This document shows, piece after piece, positions 18,912 to 27,449 of a stretch of 64,000 bases of DNA. Position 1 is the first letter of the stretch. Each line of letters begins with the position of its first letter. Source of the stretch: Luteibacter mycovicinus (GTDB lineage: Bacteria; Pseudomonadota; Gammaproteobacteria; Xanthomonadales; Rhodanobacteraceae). The translations under genes and the position numbers were made by a program. The notes beneath the pieces were generated by a model that searched no databases, was not told the origin of the DNA, and worked only from the letters and a program-made list of their open reading frames with translations. The stretch spans positions 496,001 through 560,000 of the forward strand of contig NZ_JQNL01000001.1 in the NCBI RefSeq assembly GCF_000745235.1, written 5' to 3'.

Positions 18912-18963
18912 TGTAGGCATCATCAGCCCCGATGGGGCGGTTCGCGGAGGCATGCCATCTCCG
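18912..18963 (-). ncRNA. Fluoride riboswitch (crcB motif)
   Basis: On the minus strand the leader reads GGAGATGGCATGCCTCC, then AACCGCCCC, then GGGGCTGATGATGCCTAC. This matches the conserved core of the crcB RNA motif (GGxGATGGCAT, AACCGCC, GGCTGATGATGCCTAC). The final ATGCCTACA is repeated as TGTAGGCAT about 20-30 bases downstream, so an alternative hairpin could form around 18889-18919 as the expression platform. Ligand binding is known for this RNA class to turn on fluoride exporters; here it precedes a CLC-F gene. Confidence 0.93.
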
Positions 18964-19007
18964 TAAGGCATCGAGATTAGGGGCGTCCCTCCCCCGGGTC
19001 AACCGCG

Positions 19008-20957
19008 TCAGGAACCCGTGACAGGCAACTCGATATACGTGCCGTCCGGCCCACCCAGCGACAGCTTCTGCGTCGCCGGCTGGAAGTCCGCCGGCTGCGC
19101 GAACAGGATGTTGGGTACGAAGGTCTGCGGATTGCGGTCGTACAGGGGGAACCAGCTGGACTGTACCTGGATCATGATCCGGTGGCCGGGCTCGAACACG
19201 TGGTTGGCGTTCGGCAGACGGAAGTCATACGCCAGCGGCACGTTGGGAGTAATCGGCTTGCCGACGGTGAAGCCTTCCCGATAACGGCCGCGGAAGATAT
19301 CCATCGCGATCCCGAGTTCGTAGCCGCCCATCTCCGGCTGCTCGGCGACCTGATCGGGATAGACATCGATCAGCTTCACCACCCAGTCGCTGTCCGTACC
19401 GCTGGTGCTGGCCACGAGGTGAACGTTCGGCTCGCCGCTGATGCGGACCGGCGCGGTAAGCACCGGGGTCGTGAAGGTCAGCACATCGGGGCGCGATGCC
19501 GCCTCGCGCTGGTCGCTGGTCAGCCAGTGCTGCCAGCCCGTACCCGACATCGGACCGACCGGACGCGGACGGTACGGCACCGGATGTGCCGGATCGGAAA
19601 CGTATTGCGCCGTAGCGGACGGCTCTCCCGCCGCTGCGCCCAGCGCCAGGGTGCCATCCGGACCAGGCACGAGCCGCGTCGGCCGTGCACCGCCCGTCGC
19701 GTCCATCGGCCATGCCGGACCGGTCTCCCAACGGTTCTCGCCGGTGACATACGCGTTGACCGGCGCTGTCGTGGCCGGCGCGTCTTTCAGGTAGTGCGCG
19801 AGGAACGGACGGAGGATCTTCTGGCGGAAGTAGAGCCCGGTGTCCGTGCCGAAGCGGACTGCGCCAAGACTGCTGCCGTCGCGGACTTCCTGGCCGTGGA
19901 ACCATGGGCCCGCCACGAGGAAGAGCTTGTGCGCGTCGTCGTGCGGCTTCATCGCCTTGTAAACGGCAAAGGCACCGTAGATGTCTTCCTGATCCCACAG
20001 GCTCGCCACCAGCATCGTCGGCACCTTGACGGGTTCGCGGGCCAGCGCCTTGTCCACCGCCTGATCGGACCAGAACGCATCGTAGGCCGGATGCTGCGCC
20101 ACCTTGTTCCAGAAGCCCAGCTGTTCCATCCCGTAGCGCTTCGCGATCGCGCCGGCCGACACGCCTTCCAGGAAGAACTGGTAGTCGTCCGCGTAGTTGT
20201 TCCACCACTTGTGCGTGTTCTTGCGCGAGGCGGTCTGCTCGTAGATGTATTCGAGGTTCTGCTGACGGAACGCGCCGTGATGGAACCAGTCGTCGCCCAT
20301 CCAGCCATCGACCATCGGGTTCATCGGCACGGCCGCCTTCAGGGCGGGATGCGGATGCACGAGCGCCATCAGCGGTTCGAAGCCGTCGTATGAAATGCCG
20401 AGAATCGCCACACGGCCGTTGCTCTCCGGCACGTGTTTCACCAGCCAGTCGATGGTGTCGTAGGCATCGGTGGAATCGTCGACCGGAGTCGGGTTCTGCG
20501 GCCCGCGCAGCGGACGATTCATCACGTAATCGCCTTCCGAACCGTACTTGCCGCGAATGTCCTGCGCGACGCGGATGTAACCGTCCTGCACGAGCACATC
20601 GCTGGCGTCGTCGTCGTGACTGACCGCGACGCCGAGGTGACCGCTCTCGACCGCGCTGGTCATTTCGGACGCGTCGTAGGGCGTGCGTGTGAACAGGATA
20701 CCCGCGTTCTTCGCGCCCTTGGGCACCAGGATCACCGTGTGCAACTTGACCCCGTCACGCATGGGGATCATCACGTCGCGCGTCTCGTAGTCGAAACCGT
20801 CGTACGTCGGCTTGAAGTCGGCCGGCGTTTCGCTGGGCAATGCCGGATACGTGCCCCTGGAGGGCGGCGGAGCATCGCCGGCGAAGGTCGAGGTGGCGAT
20901 GACGGTGGACAAGGCGGTGACCAGCAGGGAGTAACGGAGCGTCGTGATGGCTTTCAA
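19008..20957 (-). CDS. Secreted CocE/NonD family hydrolase
   Basis: 649 residues starting at a TTG (AGGAA six bases upstream); the TTG gives a proper signal peptide (LRYSLLVTALSTVIATSTFA). The alpha/beta-hydrolase domain carries the nucleophile elbow GISYDGF (S189), the acid in SLWDQEDIYG and the His in GPWFHGQE. It is followed by the beta-sandwich PepX C-terminal domain (about 450-645, ending SLGGPDGTYIELPV). Relatives include cocaine esterase, alpha-amino-acid ester hydrolase and glutaryl-7-ACA acylase; the substrate is likely an amide or ester such as a peptide derivative. It begins 24 bases after the last gene of the zinc-type operon, so it may be part of it. Confidence 0.9.
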   Translation of the reverse strand: MKAITTLRYSLLVTALSTVIATSTFAGDAPPPSRGTYPALPSETPADFKPTYDGFDYETRDVMIPMRDGVKLHTVILVPKGAKNAGILFTRTPYDASEMTSAVESGHLGVAVSHDDDASDVLVQDGYIRVAQDIRGKYGSEGDYVMNRPLRGPQNPTPVDDSTDAYDTIDWLVKHVPESNGRVAILGISYDGFEPLMALVHPHPALKAAVPMNPMVDGWMGDDWFHHGAFRQQNLEYIYEQTASRKNTHKWWNNYADDYQFFLEGVSAGAIAKRYGMEQLGFWNKVAQHPAYDAFWSDQAVDKALAREPVKVPTMLVASLWDQEDIYGAFAVYKAMKPHDDAHKLFLVAGPWFHGQEVRDGSSLGAVRFGTDTGLYFRQKILRPFLAHYLKDAPATTAPVNAYVTGENRWETGPAWPMDATGGARPTRLVPGPDGTLALGAAAGEPSATAQYVSDPAHPVPYRPRPVGPMSGTGWQHWLTSDQREAASRPDVLTFTTPVLTAPVRISGEPNVHLVASTSGTDSDWVVKLIDVYPDQVAEQPEMGGYELGIAMDIFRGRYREGFTVGKPITPNVPLAYDFRLPNANHVFEPGHRIMIQVQSSWFPLYDRNPQTFVPNILFAQPADFQPATQKLSLGGPDGTYIELPVTGS

Positions 20958-20981
20958 GGCGATTCCTGGTTGGGCATTGAC

Positions 20982-21755
20982 TTACTGGCACGTGGGGGGC
21001 ATGCGTCCGACAGCCTCCCGGATCTGTACGGCGGCGGTGTCGGCCTCGCCGATCTGCTGGCAAAGGGCCCTCACCCGCGTTCGTCCCTGGGCCCGAAGCC
21101 CCGCGCATTGCCATGCACGGGGCGCATCGAGCGGCAGCACCGCGTAAGCCACCTTGCCACATTCGTCGTGTGCGCGGTCAGCGAGAGACCGCCCCGCGAA
21201 TTCTTGCGGCGTCGCGGTCATCGCGGGATCGAAGTAACTGTCCGGAAAAGCCGCCGCGTAGCGGACCACGTCGACCCGCTGCACAAAGTCACCGACGCTC
21301 ATATCGAAGGGTCCTGAGCAGGGTGCGCGCTGTGCGACGTCGCGCACGGCGGCCAGCAGATAATCACGCATATCGGTCTGCTCGCCGATCGCCTCGGTCA
21401 CTCCCGCCAGCATCGGCAGCCGGGCTTGCGCCGCCATGGCGGCGAGGTCATGCGCGTGGGCAGGGTCGCAGCGGGCACGCACGGAGGCGGCTACGAGGAA
21501 GACCGTGTCCTGAGCGAACGCCTCGTTCGCCCGCAGGAGTGGACCGAGCCGGTCCGTGCCGCTGCCCTGGGCACTTACAGCGACCACCCGTGCCGTCGCG
21601 TTCGTGGTCGCGGAGGCGGTCTTCCCAACCGCCTGCCGCCTTGCCGGCGGCATGTCGGGCGGTCCCGCGATCGAAAGCAACGCCACCAGCGCCGCCGTCA
21701 CGATACCCGCGACAAGCATCCACACCCGCGGTCGTCCCGCCCATGGCACCTTCAT
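20982..21755 (-). CDS. Membrane-anchored or secreted protein of unknown function
   Basis: 257 residues with one N-terminal hydrophobic segment (VWMLVAGIVTAALVALLSIAG) and an otherwise helical, alanine-rich body with about six cysteines (RARCDP; RAPCSG; DECGK; WQCAG; LCQQ; PPTCQ) that could form disulphides in the periplasm. No family recognised. Its ATG overlaps the stop of the DUF3299 gene by 4 bases (ATGA), so it is translationally coupled to the zinc-type operon. Confidence 0.75.
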   Translation of the reverse strand: MKVPWAGRPRVWMLVAGIVTAALVALLSIAGPPDMPPARRQAVGKTASATTNATARVVAVSAQGSGTDRLGPLLRANEAFAQDTVFLVAASVRARCDPAHAHDLAAMAAQARLPMLAGVTEAIGEQTDMRDYLLAAVRDVAQRAPCSGPFDMSVGDFVQRVDVVRYAAAFPDSYFDPAMTATPQEFAGRSLADRAHDECGKVAYAVLPLDAPRAWQCAGLRAQGRTRVRALCQQIGEADTAAVQIREAVGRMPPTCQ

Positions 21756-22477
21756 TCGAACGCACGCCTCAGGCGCTCTTCGTCATCGTTGCGATACGGC
21801 TCGATGGTGGCGCCGTCCATCGCGTACGCGGAAGCGGCCATCGCGTTCTCGGTCACCTGGGTGTGCATCACGCCCTTCAGCGTCACCGGGTCGTACAGGC
21901 TCGGCGTATCGATGCCCTTCGCCAGGCGCACGTGCACCAGCATGTTCGGTGGCGGCGGGGGGACGTGGATACACGCGCCGTAAAACGGCACGAAGAAGAA
22001 CTCGGTCATCCTGCCGTCGTCATCCGTCTCCAGTGGCACGACATAGCCGGGCAAGCGGATCTTCCTGCCGTCGAGCGCGGCTACGGTATGCAAGGTACCG
22101 ACCTGCTTCATGCGCTGATTACCGACGTGCAGCACCGGAGGTGCGTCCTCCAGCGCCTTGAAATCTTCCGGTGGCACCATCCGGCTCCAGTCGAGATCGG
22201 CGAACCCGTTTTCGTCGGGCAGGCCGAGCAAGGGTGCGGCGGGTGCTGCGGCCACGGCCGCGTTGCCACGCGACGCCGCGAAAGCATTCGCCGCAGCGAT
22301 ACCGTCAGCACCCGCTCTGGCTCGTCGCGCGCGACCTTCATCGGCAGCCGCCTGCGCACGCGCGAGCTCGGATGTCGCCGCCGTCGCCGGGCCCTGCGCC
22401 GCGGTGTCGTCAGTACCGTCGCGAGCACACCCCGCAACGCACACGGCAAAGGCGAGACAGCACAGGCGCGCGATCAC
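21752..22477 (-). CDS. DUF3299 lipoprotein
   Basis: 241 residues if translation starts at GTG 22477. That start makes a GTGA overlap with the permease stop and yields a lipoprotein signal ending in the lipobox VCVAGC. The C-terminal 150 residues match DUF3299: FADLDWSRMVPPEDF, IRLPGYVVPLE, EFFFVPFYGACIHVPPPPPN. The family is known from Zur-linked operons with DUF2796 and a MacB-like ABC transporter; its histidine and cysteine (GACIH) suggest metal handling, which is not proven. Likely anchored in a periplasm-facing membrane. Confidence 0.85.
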   Translation of the reverse strand: MIARLCCLAFAVCVAGCARDGTDDTAAQGPATAATSELARAQAAADEGRARRARAGADGIAAANAFAASRGNAAVAAAPAAPLLGLPDENGFADLDWSRMVPPEDFKALEDAPPVLHVGNQRMKQVGTLHTVAALDGRKIRLPGYVVPLETDDDGRMTEFFFVPFYGACIHVPPPPPNMLVHVRLAKGIDTPSLYDPVTLKGVMHTQVTENAMAASAYAMDGATIEPYRNDDEERLRRAFE

Positions 22478-23730
22478 AGGCGCACCTGCAGGCCATCGGC
22501 CAGGGAACGTCGATACGCGATCCATCCCGGAATGCATCCCGACAACGAACCGAGCACCAGCACGCTCAGCAGCAACCACCCTTCCTGCGCCGAGGGCGTG
22601 GCATTAAGCACGATGCCCGCGTTCGCCAGCAGATAATCGTGCGCCAGCAGTGTCACCGCAAACAGCAGGACCCCGCCCGCGACCATGCCGATAAGAGTCA
22701 GCAAGGTGCTCTCCGCGACCAGCAACGCGAAGACCGTGCGTGTGGATGCCCCCACCGCGCGCAGTACCGCCATTTCACGACGTCGTTCGTTGAGCATCGC
22801 CAGCAACGCCGTCAACATGCCCGAGATGCCGACCAGCACCACCATCGCGCTGACGACGCGCAGGGCATTCTCAGCGGTACCCAGCAAGTGCCACAGCTCG
22901 CCCAGCGCGACGCCCGGCAGCACCGCGAGCAGCGCCTCGTCGGGATATTCGTTCAGCGCACGCTGCACGGCGAAGGCCGACAGGCGCGAACGCAGCCCGA
23001 CCAGGCAGGCGGTGATCGCCTTGGGCGTCAGGTCCCTGTGTCGCGCCTGATCGGCGCTGGACGTCATTCCCGGCAGACGGACACCGGAGCGCCAGTCCAC
23101 GTGAATGGCCTCGATCGCCTCCAGACTCACCGCGATCGTCGCATCGACCGGTGTGCCCGTCGGCGCCAGTACGCCCGAGATACGAAACGGCTTGTCCGAA
23201 TGTAGCGCCGTTGCGGGGCCGCCCAGCCCGTGGGCGAGGACGATGGTGTCTCCAACACCATAGTGCAGACGACGCGCGACCTCCGCGCCGATCACCGCGT
23301 CATAAAGGTCGGAAAAGGCATGTCCGGCCGCGAATGCCAGCGGCTTGCGTGCCCCATAGCGGTAGTGCAGGAAAAAATCGGAGGTCGTGCCCGTGACCCG
23401 GAAACCGCGGTGCGAATCGCCCAGCGACAGCGGCACGGTCCAGGCCACTTCAGGCATCGCACGGATGTCCTGATAGGTCTTCCACGTGATGTTGTTCGTC
23501 GCCTCCCCCACATGAAATACCGCATAGAGCAGCAGATTCACGGGACCGGAGCGTGCGCCGACGAGCAGGTCGGTCCCGGAGACGGTACTGGCGAAACTCT
23601 GCCGCGCGTCGGTGCGGACGCGCTCGACGCCCAGCAGCAGAAAGACACTGAGGGCGATGGTGATCACGGTCAGCGCGACACCGGTGCGACGCTGGCGCAG
23701 GCTTTTCAACGTGATGCTGAAGACGTTCAT
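22474..23730 (-). CDS. ABC transporter permease, FtsX/MacB type
   Basis: 418 residues: a TM near the N-terminus (RTGVALTVITIALSVFLLLGV), a roughly 230-residue periplasmic MacB-PCD-like domain, and three C-terminal TM segments ending in a short tail. This is the four-TM topology of type VII (mechanotransmission) ABC systems. Its ATG shares one base with the ATPase stop (TGATG). In zinc-regulated operons of this kind (ZrgABC-like) the permease is thought to act with the DUF2796 protein in zinc acquisition; transport direction is not evident from sequence. Confidence 0.88.
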   Translation of the reverse strand: MNVFSITLKSLRQRRTGVALTVITIALSVFLLLGVERVRTDARQSFASTVSGTDLLVGARSGPVNLLLYAVFHVGEATNNITWKTYQDIRAMPEVAWTVPLSLGDSHRGFRVTGTTSDFFLHYRYGARKPLAFAAGHAFSDLYDAVIGAEVARRLHYGVGDTIVLAHGLGGPATALHSDKPFRISGVLAPTGTPVDATIAVSLEAIEAIHVDWRSGVRLPGMTSSADQARHRDLTPKAITACLVGLRSRLSAFAVQRALNEYPDEALLAVLPGVALGELWHLLGTAENALRVVSAMVVLVGISGMLTALLAMLNERRREMAVLRAVGASTRTVFALLVAESTLLTLIGMVAGGVLLFAVTLLAHDYLLANAGIVLNATPSAQEGWLLLSVLVLGSLSGCIPGWIAYRRSLADGLQVRL

Positions 23731-24434
23731 CAGGCGACCAGCTGGTGGGAAGGAAGGTTGCCCAGCGCCAGGGCACGATCGAAATGGCGCGCCAGTGACA
23801 TGTCATGGCTGACGAAAACCACGCCGGTGCCGTGCCGCGTGCACTCGCCCAGAAGGAGTTGCAAAAAGCTGTCGCGTGCGGCGATGTCCAGCGCCGAGGT
23901 CGGCTCGTCGGCGACGATCAGTTCAGGGCCACCGATGAGGGCACGCGCGGCGGCCACGCGCTGTTGTTGTCCGACGCTGAGCTCGCTGGTTTTTCGTCGC
24001 GACAGGGTGCGCCGATCGAGGCCAAGGGCGCCGAGCAGTCGCGACGCTTCGATACGCGCATCGCCTGCGCGTGCCGTACGCGCGGGCGACCACGCGCACC
24101 CGAGCAGTACGTTTTCGACCGGATCCAGAAAGGGCAGCAGGTTGAACTGCTGAAAGATGTAACCGAGGTGGTCCGCACGGAAGCGGTCCCGCGCCGAGGC
24201 GCTCAGCGACGACAAGGGCGTACCCAGCACATTCACTTCACCGGCGGCTGGCGAGAGGACGCCTGCGATGAGCCCGAGCAAGGTACTTTTCCCACTGCCG
24301 CTGGGCCCGCACAGGAACAGCCGCTCGCCGGAGGCGACGTGGAAATCGTCCAGCATCAGCACCGTATCGGAAGACGGCCACGCGAAACGCAGGCCTCTGC
24401 ACCGCAGCAGCGCCTCATCGCCGTAAGGAATCAT
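23730..24434 (-). CDS. ABC transporter ATP-binding protein (LolD/MacB type)
   Basis: 234 residues with Walker A GPSGSGKST, Q-loop FQQFNLLPF, signature LSVGQQQRVAAARAL (consensus LSGGQ; V replaces the first G), Walker B LIVADEPTSALD and H-loop SHD. It pairs with the adjacent FtsX-type permease. Its start overlaps the DUF2796 stop by 4 bases, so the operon is tightly coupled. Confidence 0.92.
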   Translation of the reverse strand: MIPYGDEALLRCRGLRFAWPSSDTVLMLDDFHVASGERLFLCGPSGSGKSTLLGLIAGVLSPAAGEVNVLGTPLSSLSASARDRFRADHLGYIFQQFNLLPFLDPVENVLLGCAWSPARTARAGDARIEASRLLGALGLDRRTLSRRKTSELSVGQQQRVAAARALIGGPELIVADEPTSALDIAARDSFLQLLLGECTRHGTGVVFVSHDMSLARHFDRALALGNLPSHQLVA

Positions 24435-24952
24435 GGCTGCACGTCCACCCGTACGACGCCGGGGTCGAGCACCTGCTGGTGACTACCGTTCGCGGACAGC
24501 ACGTTGACTACGACGGTCTTCAGCGAAGGAAACGTTTCGACCAGTCGCACATCGAGCGCGTTGAGCTTGTCCGGGTGCGCGCAAAGCAGCCGATAGTCGG
24601 CGTGCAGGTCGACGTGCGCGCCCGAGGTGTCCGTGGCATCGAAACCATGGGCGTCGACGTGTGCCTCGGCGACGTGGCAATCCGCGGCGCGTGCCGCTTC
24701 CAGCCAACGCCCCGACTGCAACACCGCCTTCGCACGAGCGAGTGCCGCCCGCTCCGGCGGTGTGCCCGGCGGATGCTCGAACCCGACGGCGTCGTGCCCG
24801 GCCAGATTGAGCTCGGCGGCGACCATGTTGTTCTCGATCGAGATATCGACCGTCGCCCGTCCGTGCACGTGCGCACCCACATGCCGGACTTCCGCGCCAG
24901 CGGCGCCAGTCACAAGCACGCTGCCCAGCAGCAACCACCAACGCACAGCCAT
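24431..24952 (-). CDS. DUF2796 (ZrgA-like) periplasmic zinc protein
   Basis: 173 residues from ATG 24952 (GAGGTGA upstream). The signal peptide ends at GAAGAEVRH, and the mature protein starts with a histidine-rich tract (HVGAHVHG) typical of DUF2796. More His follow (HVAEAHVDAHG; HVDLHADY). ZrgA in Vibrio belongs to this family and is zinc-repressed. First gene of a five- or six-gene operon. The 16-bp palindrome 18 bases upstream is the likely Zur operator. Confidence 0.87.
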   Translation of the reverse strand: MAVRWWLLLGSVLVTGAAGAEVRHVGAHVHGRATVDISIENNMVAAELNLAGHDAVGFEHPPGTPPERAALARAKAVLQSGRWLEAARAADCHVAEAHVDAHGFDATDTSGAHVDLHADYRLLCAHPDKLNALDVRLVETFPSLKTVVVNVLSANGSHQQVLDPGVVRVDVQP

Positions 24953-24969
24953 GCCATCACCTCTTAGTG

Positions 24970-24985
24970 TTATGTTATAACATAA
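24970..24985. promoter_or_regulatory. Zur operator candidate
   Basis: A perfect palindrome, TTATGTTATAACATAA, in the 38-base gap between the divergent DUF2796 and MerC-type genes. It resembles the proteobacterial Zur box (GTTATaatATAAC-type core). It overlaps -10-like hexamers on both strands, so a bound repressor would silence both genes. Confidence 0.8.
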
Positions 24986-24990
24986 GTTAC

Positions 24991-25440
24991 ATGACAAGCA
25001 TCGCGTCGCGCCAGCCCTCCTCGTCACTCGATCGTTTCGCCTCTTTCTGGGCGATCGGGTGCGCTATCCACTGCCTCGCCCTGCCCCTGGTCCTGTTCGC
25101 CGTACCGTCGCTCTACCTCGCGCTGTATTCGTTCGCATCGCCCCACCGCGAGCTCGCCATGGCACTGCTGCGGCTGATCAGTCTGGAGCCTTGGTTCATT
25201 GCGACCGGCGCGCTTATCAGCACGCTCGCCATGGTCAGGGCATGGCAGCGGCACCGGCGAGCCGGACCGCCCGCGCTGGCCGCAGCCGGCATCGCGACCT
25301 TGTTTGCCGCGTGGTACTTCGCCGCGTGGGCCGACGGGTGGATGCACACCGGCGGCGTCCTGATGGGCGGCGCGCTGCTCGTCACCGCACATACGTGGAA
25401 CGTGAAGTGCGTCCGATCGGTAAGGCGTGACGTTTTGTGA
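24991..25440 (+). CDS. MerC domain membrane protein
   Basis: 149 residues with four TM segments. TM1 carries the CxxxxC-like pair GCAIHCLALPL that matches the MerC family (mercury or other soft-metal uptake); His17-like residues and a later C near the end (NVKCV) may also bind metal. The ATG lies only five bases after the Zur palindrome with no ribosome-binding site, so the mRNA may be leaderless. No mer genes are nearby. Sharing an operator with the zinc operon suggests a role in zinc import rather than mercury resistance; this is inference. Confidence 0.8.
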   Translation: MTSIASRQPSSSLDRFASFWAIGCAIHCLALPLVLFAVPSLYLALYSFASPHRELAMALLRLISLEPWFIATGALISTLAMVRAWQRHRRAGPPALAAAGIATLFAAWYFAAWADGWMHTGGVLMGGALLVTAHTWNVKCVRSVRRDVL

Positions 25441-25470
25441 AGCCGCCGCTCCGCTCGTTACACTACGTGG

Positions 25471-26442
25471 ATGTCGAATGCGAGCCACACACGGACACAC
25501 TCTGCCCTGAGCACGGAACCCAGGTGGATCTCCGGCAGTGCGTTTCTTGCCGTCGCGGCGGCCTACGCCGCGGTATATGAGATAGCCCGTTACATATCGC
25601 CATCCAGCCAGTGGAATCTGATGGCCGGACTCCGCCTCGCCGCGATCCTGCTGGTTCCTCGTCGCTACTGGCCCGCCCTGATCGTGGGCGAGTGGGCGCC
25701 GCTCATTCAGAAATGCGCGATCAACGCCGGACGGTTCGGCATGGAGTGGGCCATTCTCGGCGGGATTCCCCTGATGATCGTCTGTATGCCGCTGGTCATG
25801 CTGGCCAGGCGACGGGGCCCGTTTCCGTTCCGTGACGGGGAAATCCACCTTCCCAGCGTCCTGCTGGTAGCCGCGGCATGCGCACTGGGCAGCGCCGTGG
25901 TCGATACGGCCGGACTCAGCGCGGCGATCGACGCCTCCCGCGGCGCATCGCCGGCCATCTATCTGCGCGACTCCTTCTACGCCTATCTGCTGGGTGACTT
26001 CTGCGGAATGGTCCCCGTCGTGCCGGCGTTGTTCGCCTTGAAGGATGTGTTCAACGCGGGACGGTCCGGTGCCTGGCGACGCGTGCGAAACATCCCGCTC
26101 ACCAGCGCGCTCGTCGCACTTTGCCTGGCCGGCTGGATCGGGATAGTGCTTATACAGGAACGTCTGCACCTGCACGGCGCGGAGCTGCAGGCACTTCGTC
26201 TGTGCGCGATGCTACCGGTGCTCGCCCTGACGCTGCGCTTCGGCTGGCAGGGCGGCGCGCTCGCCGGCGTCTTCGCCCTCGCGGCGGTGATGTCGACGGC
26301 AGGCGAGTCGACCGACGTGTCGATCATTGAGGCGCAGGTTGTCATGAGCATCGCCATGGCAGGCGCCTTGCTGATCGGCATGCCCATCGCGCGGCGTACG
26401 CGCGAACGCCACGCGGGCCGCGTCACGGCGAGGGCGGGCTGA
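25471..26442 (+). CDS. Second stand-alone MASE1-like membrane protein
   Basis: 323 residues, about eight TM segments, paralogous to the protein at 8759-9703: AAAYAAVYEIARYISPS, LMAGLRLAAILLVPRRYWPA, then the same GMEWAIL and LRDSFYAYLLGDFCG blocks. As in the paralogue, the chain ends a few residues after the last TM (arginine-rich tail), without kinase, GGDEF or EAL domain. The start lacks a strong ribosome-binding site. Its last 20 bases overlap the convergent LysR gene. Confidence 0.75.
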   Translation: MSNASHTRTHSALSTEPRWISGSAFLAVAAAYAAVYEIARYISPSSQWNLMAGLRLAAILLVPRRYWPALIVGEWAPLIQKCAINAGRFGMEWAILGGIPLMIVCMPLVMLARRRGPFPFRDGEIHLPSVLLVAAACALGSAVVDTAGLSAAIDASRGASPAIYLRDSFYAYLLGDFCGMVPVVPALFALKDVFNAGRSGAWRRVRNIPLTSALVALCLAGWIGIVLIQERLHLHGAELQALRLCAMLPVLALTLRFGWQGGALAGVFALAAVMSTAGESTDVSIIEAQVVMSIAMAGALLIGMPIARRTRERHAGRVTARAG

Positions 26443-27352
26443 GTGGATAGCCCCAGGGGGCCGGCGCCAACGCCTCCGCCAGCCACTCGACGAAGGCACG
26501 GGTCTTCGCCGGTGCGTGACGCGTCGACGCACGGATGACATAGATGCCTGTCTCGCCCTTCGCCCGCCACCCGTCGAGTACAGGGACGAGACGTCCATCC
26601 GCAAGCTCATGCGCCACGAGCCAGTCGGCGGCCATCAGCACGCCTGCCCCGGCGACGGCGGCACTGACGAGGGCGTGTATGTCGTCCGACTCGATACGTC
26701 CCGCCACTTTCACCGCCCGTTCCTCGCGGCCGCGCTGCAGATGCCATACGGGGTGCGTGAACATCGGCGTGAAACCGAGGCAGTCGTGCCGGGTCAGATC
26801 GTCGGGCGTCGTCAACGGCGGCCGTCGCTCCAGGTACGATGGCGCAGCGCAGATCATCCGACCGGCGGGTGCGACGCGCTGGCTGATCAGTCGGCTGTCT
26901 TTCATCTCGCCGATGCGCACCGCCACGTCGAAGCCCTCCGCGACCATGTCGACATAGCGGTCGCTGAAGCTCGCCTCGATACGCACGGAGGGATGCAGCG
27001 CCAGAAACTCCGTGAGTCGCGGCGCGACCCACATGCGTCCGAAAGCCGGTGCCAGGGTGACTCGCAGCAACCCCGATGGCGCATCGGCGAAATCGCGCGC
27101 CTCGTCCTCGGCCGTCCGCACCAGGTCCATCGCCTGCCGCACGCGCTCGCGAAATTGCATGCCCGCTTCGGTCGCGCTTACCCGCCGGGTCGATCGCTCG
27201 AGCAGGCGAATGCCAAGACGTGCCTCGAGGGCAGCCACACGGCGCGATACGACGGAGGCATCCCGCTCCAGCCGGCGGGCGGCGGCCGTGAAACTCCCCG
27301 TGTCGACCACGGCAAGGAAGGTGAGTAGCTGGTCGGCCTCGAGCGCGTCCAT
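26423..27352 (-). CDS. LysR-family transcriptional regulator
   Basis: 309 residues: N-terminal winged HTH (LLTFLAVVDTGSFTAAARRL, then SVVSRRVAALEARLGIRLLER) and a periplasmic-binding-protein-like effector domain (LLRVTLAPAFGRMWVAPRL; EGFDVAVRIGEM). It is divergent from the alcohol dehydrogenase gene, with 97 bases between the starts, the usual arrangement for LysR control of a neighbour. Confidence 0.93.
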   Translation of the reverse strand: MDALEADQLLTFLAVVDTGSFTAAARRLERDASVVSRRVAALEARLGIRLLERSTRRVSATEAGMQFRERVRQAMDLVRTAEDEARDFADAPSGLLRVTLAPAFGRMWVAPRLTEFLALHPSVRIEASFSDRYVDMVAEGFDVAVRIGEMKDSRLISQRVAPAGRMICAAPSYLERRPPLTTPDDLTRHDCLGFTPMFTHPVWHLQRGREERAVKVAGRIESDDIHALVSAAVAGAGVLMAADWLVAHELADGRLVPVLDGWRAKGETGIYVIRASTRHAPAKTRAFVEWLAEALAPAPWGYPLSPPSP

Positions 27353-27449
27353 TATTGCATCCGGTGCAGGAATGTCTTGTTTCTACCACCGATTTCGCGC
27401 ACCGGGAATCCCTCAGACTGATCGCATCCCCCAACCCGGAGACGCCGCC

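Noticed and set aside
18832..19002. N-terminal extension of the CLC gene.
   Set aside because: It runs through the fluoride riboswitch aptamer, so it is leader RNA, not protein.
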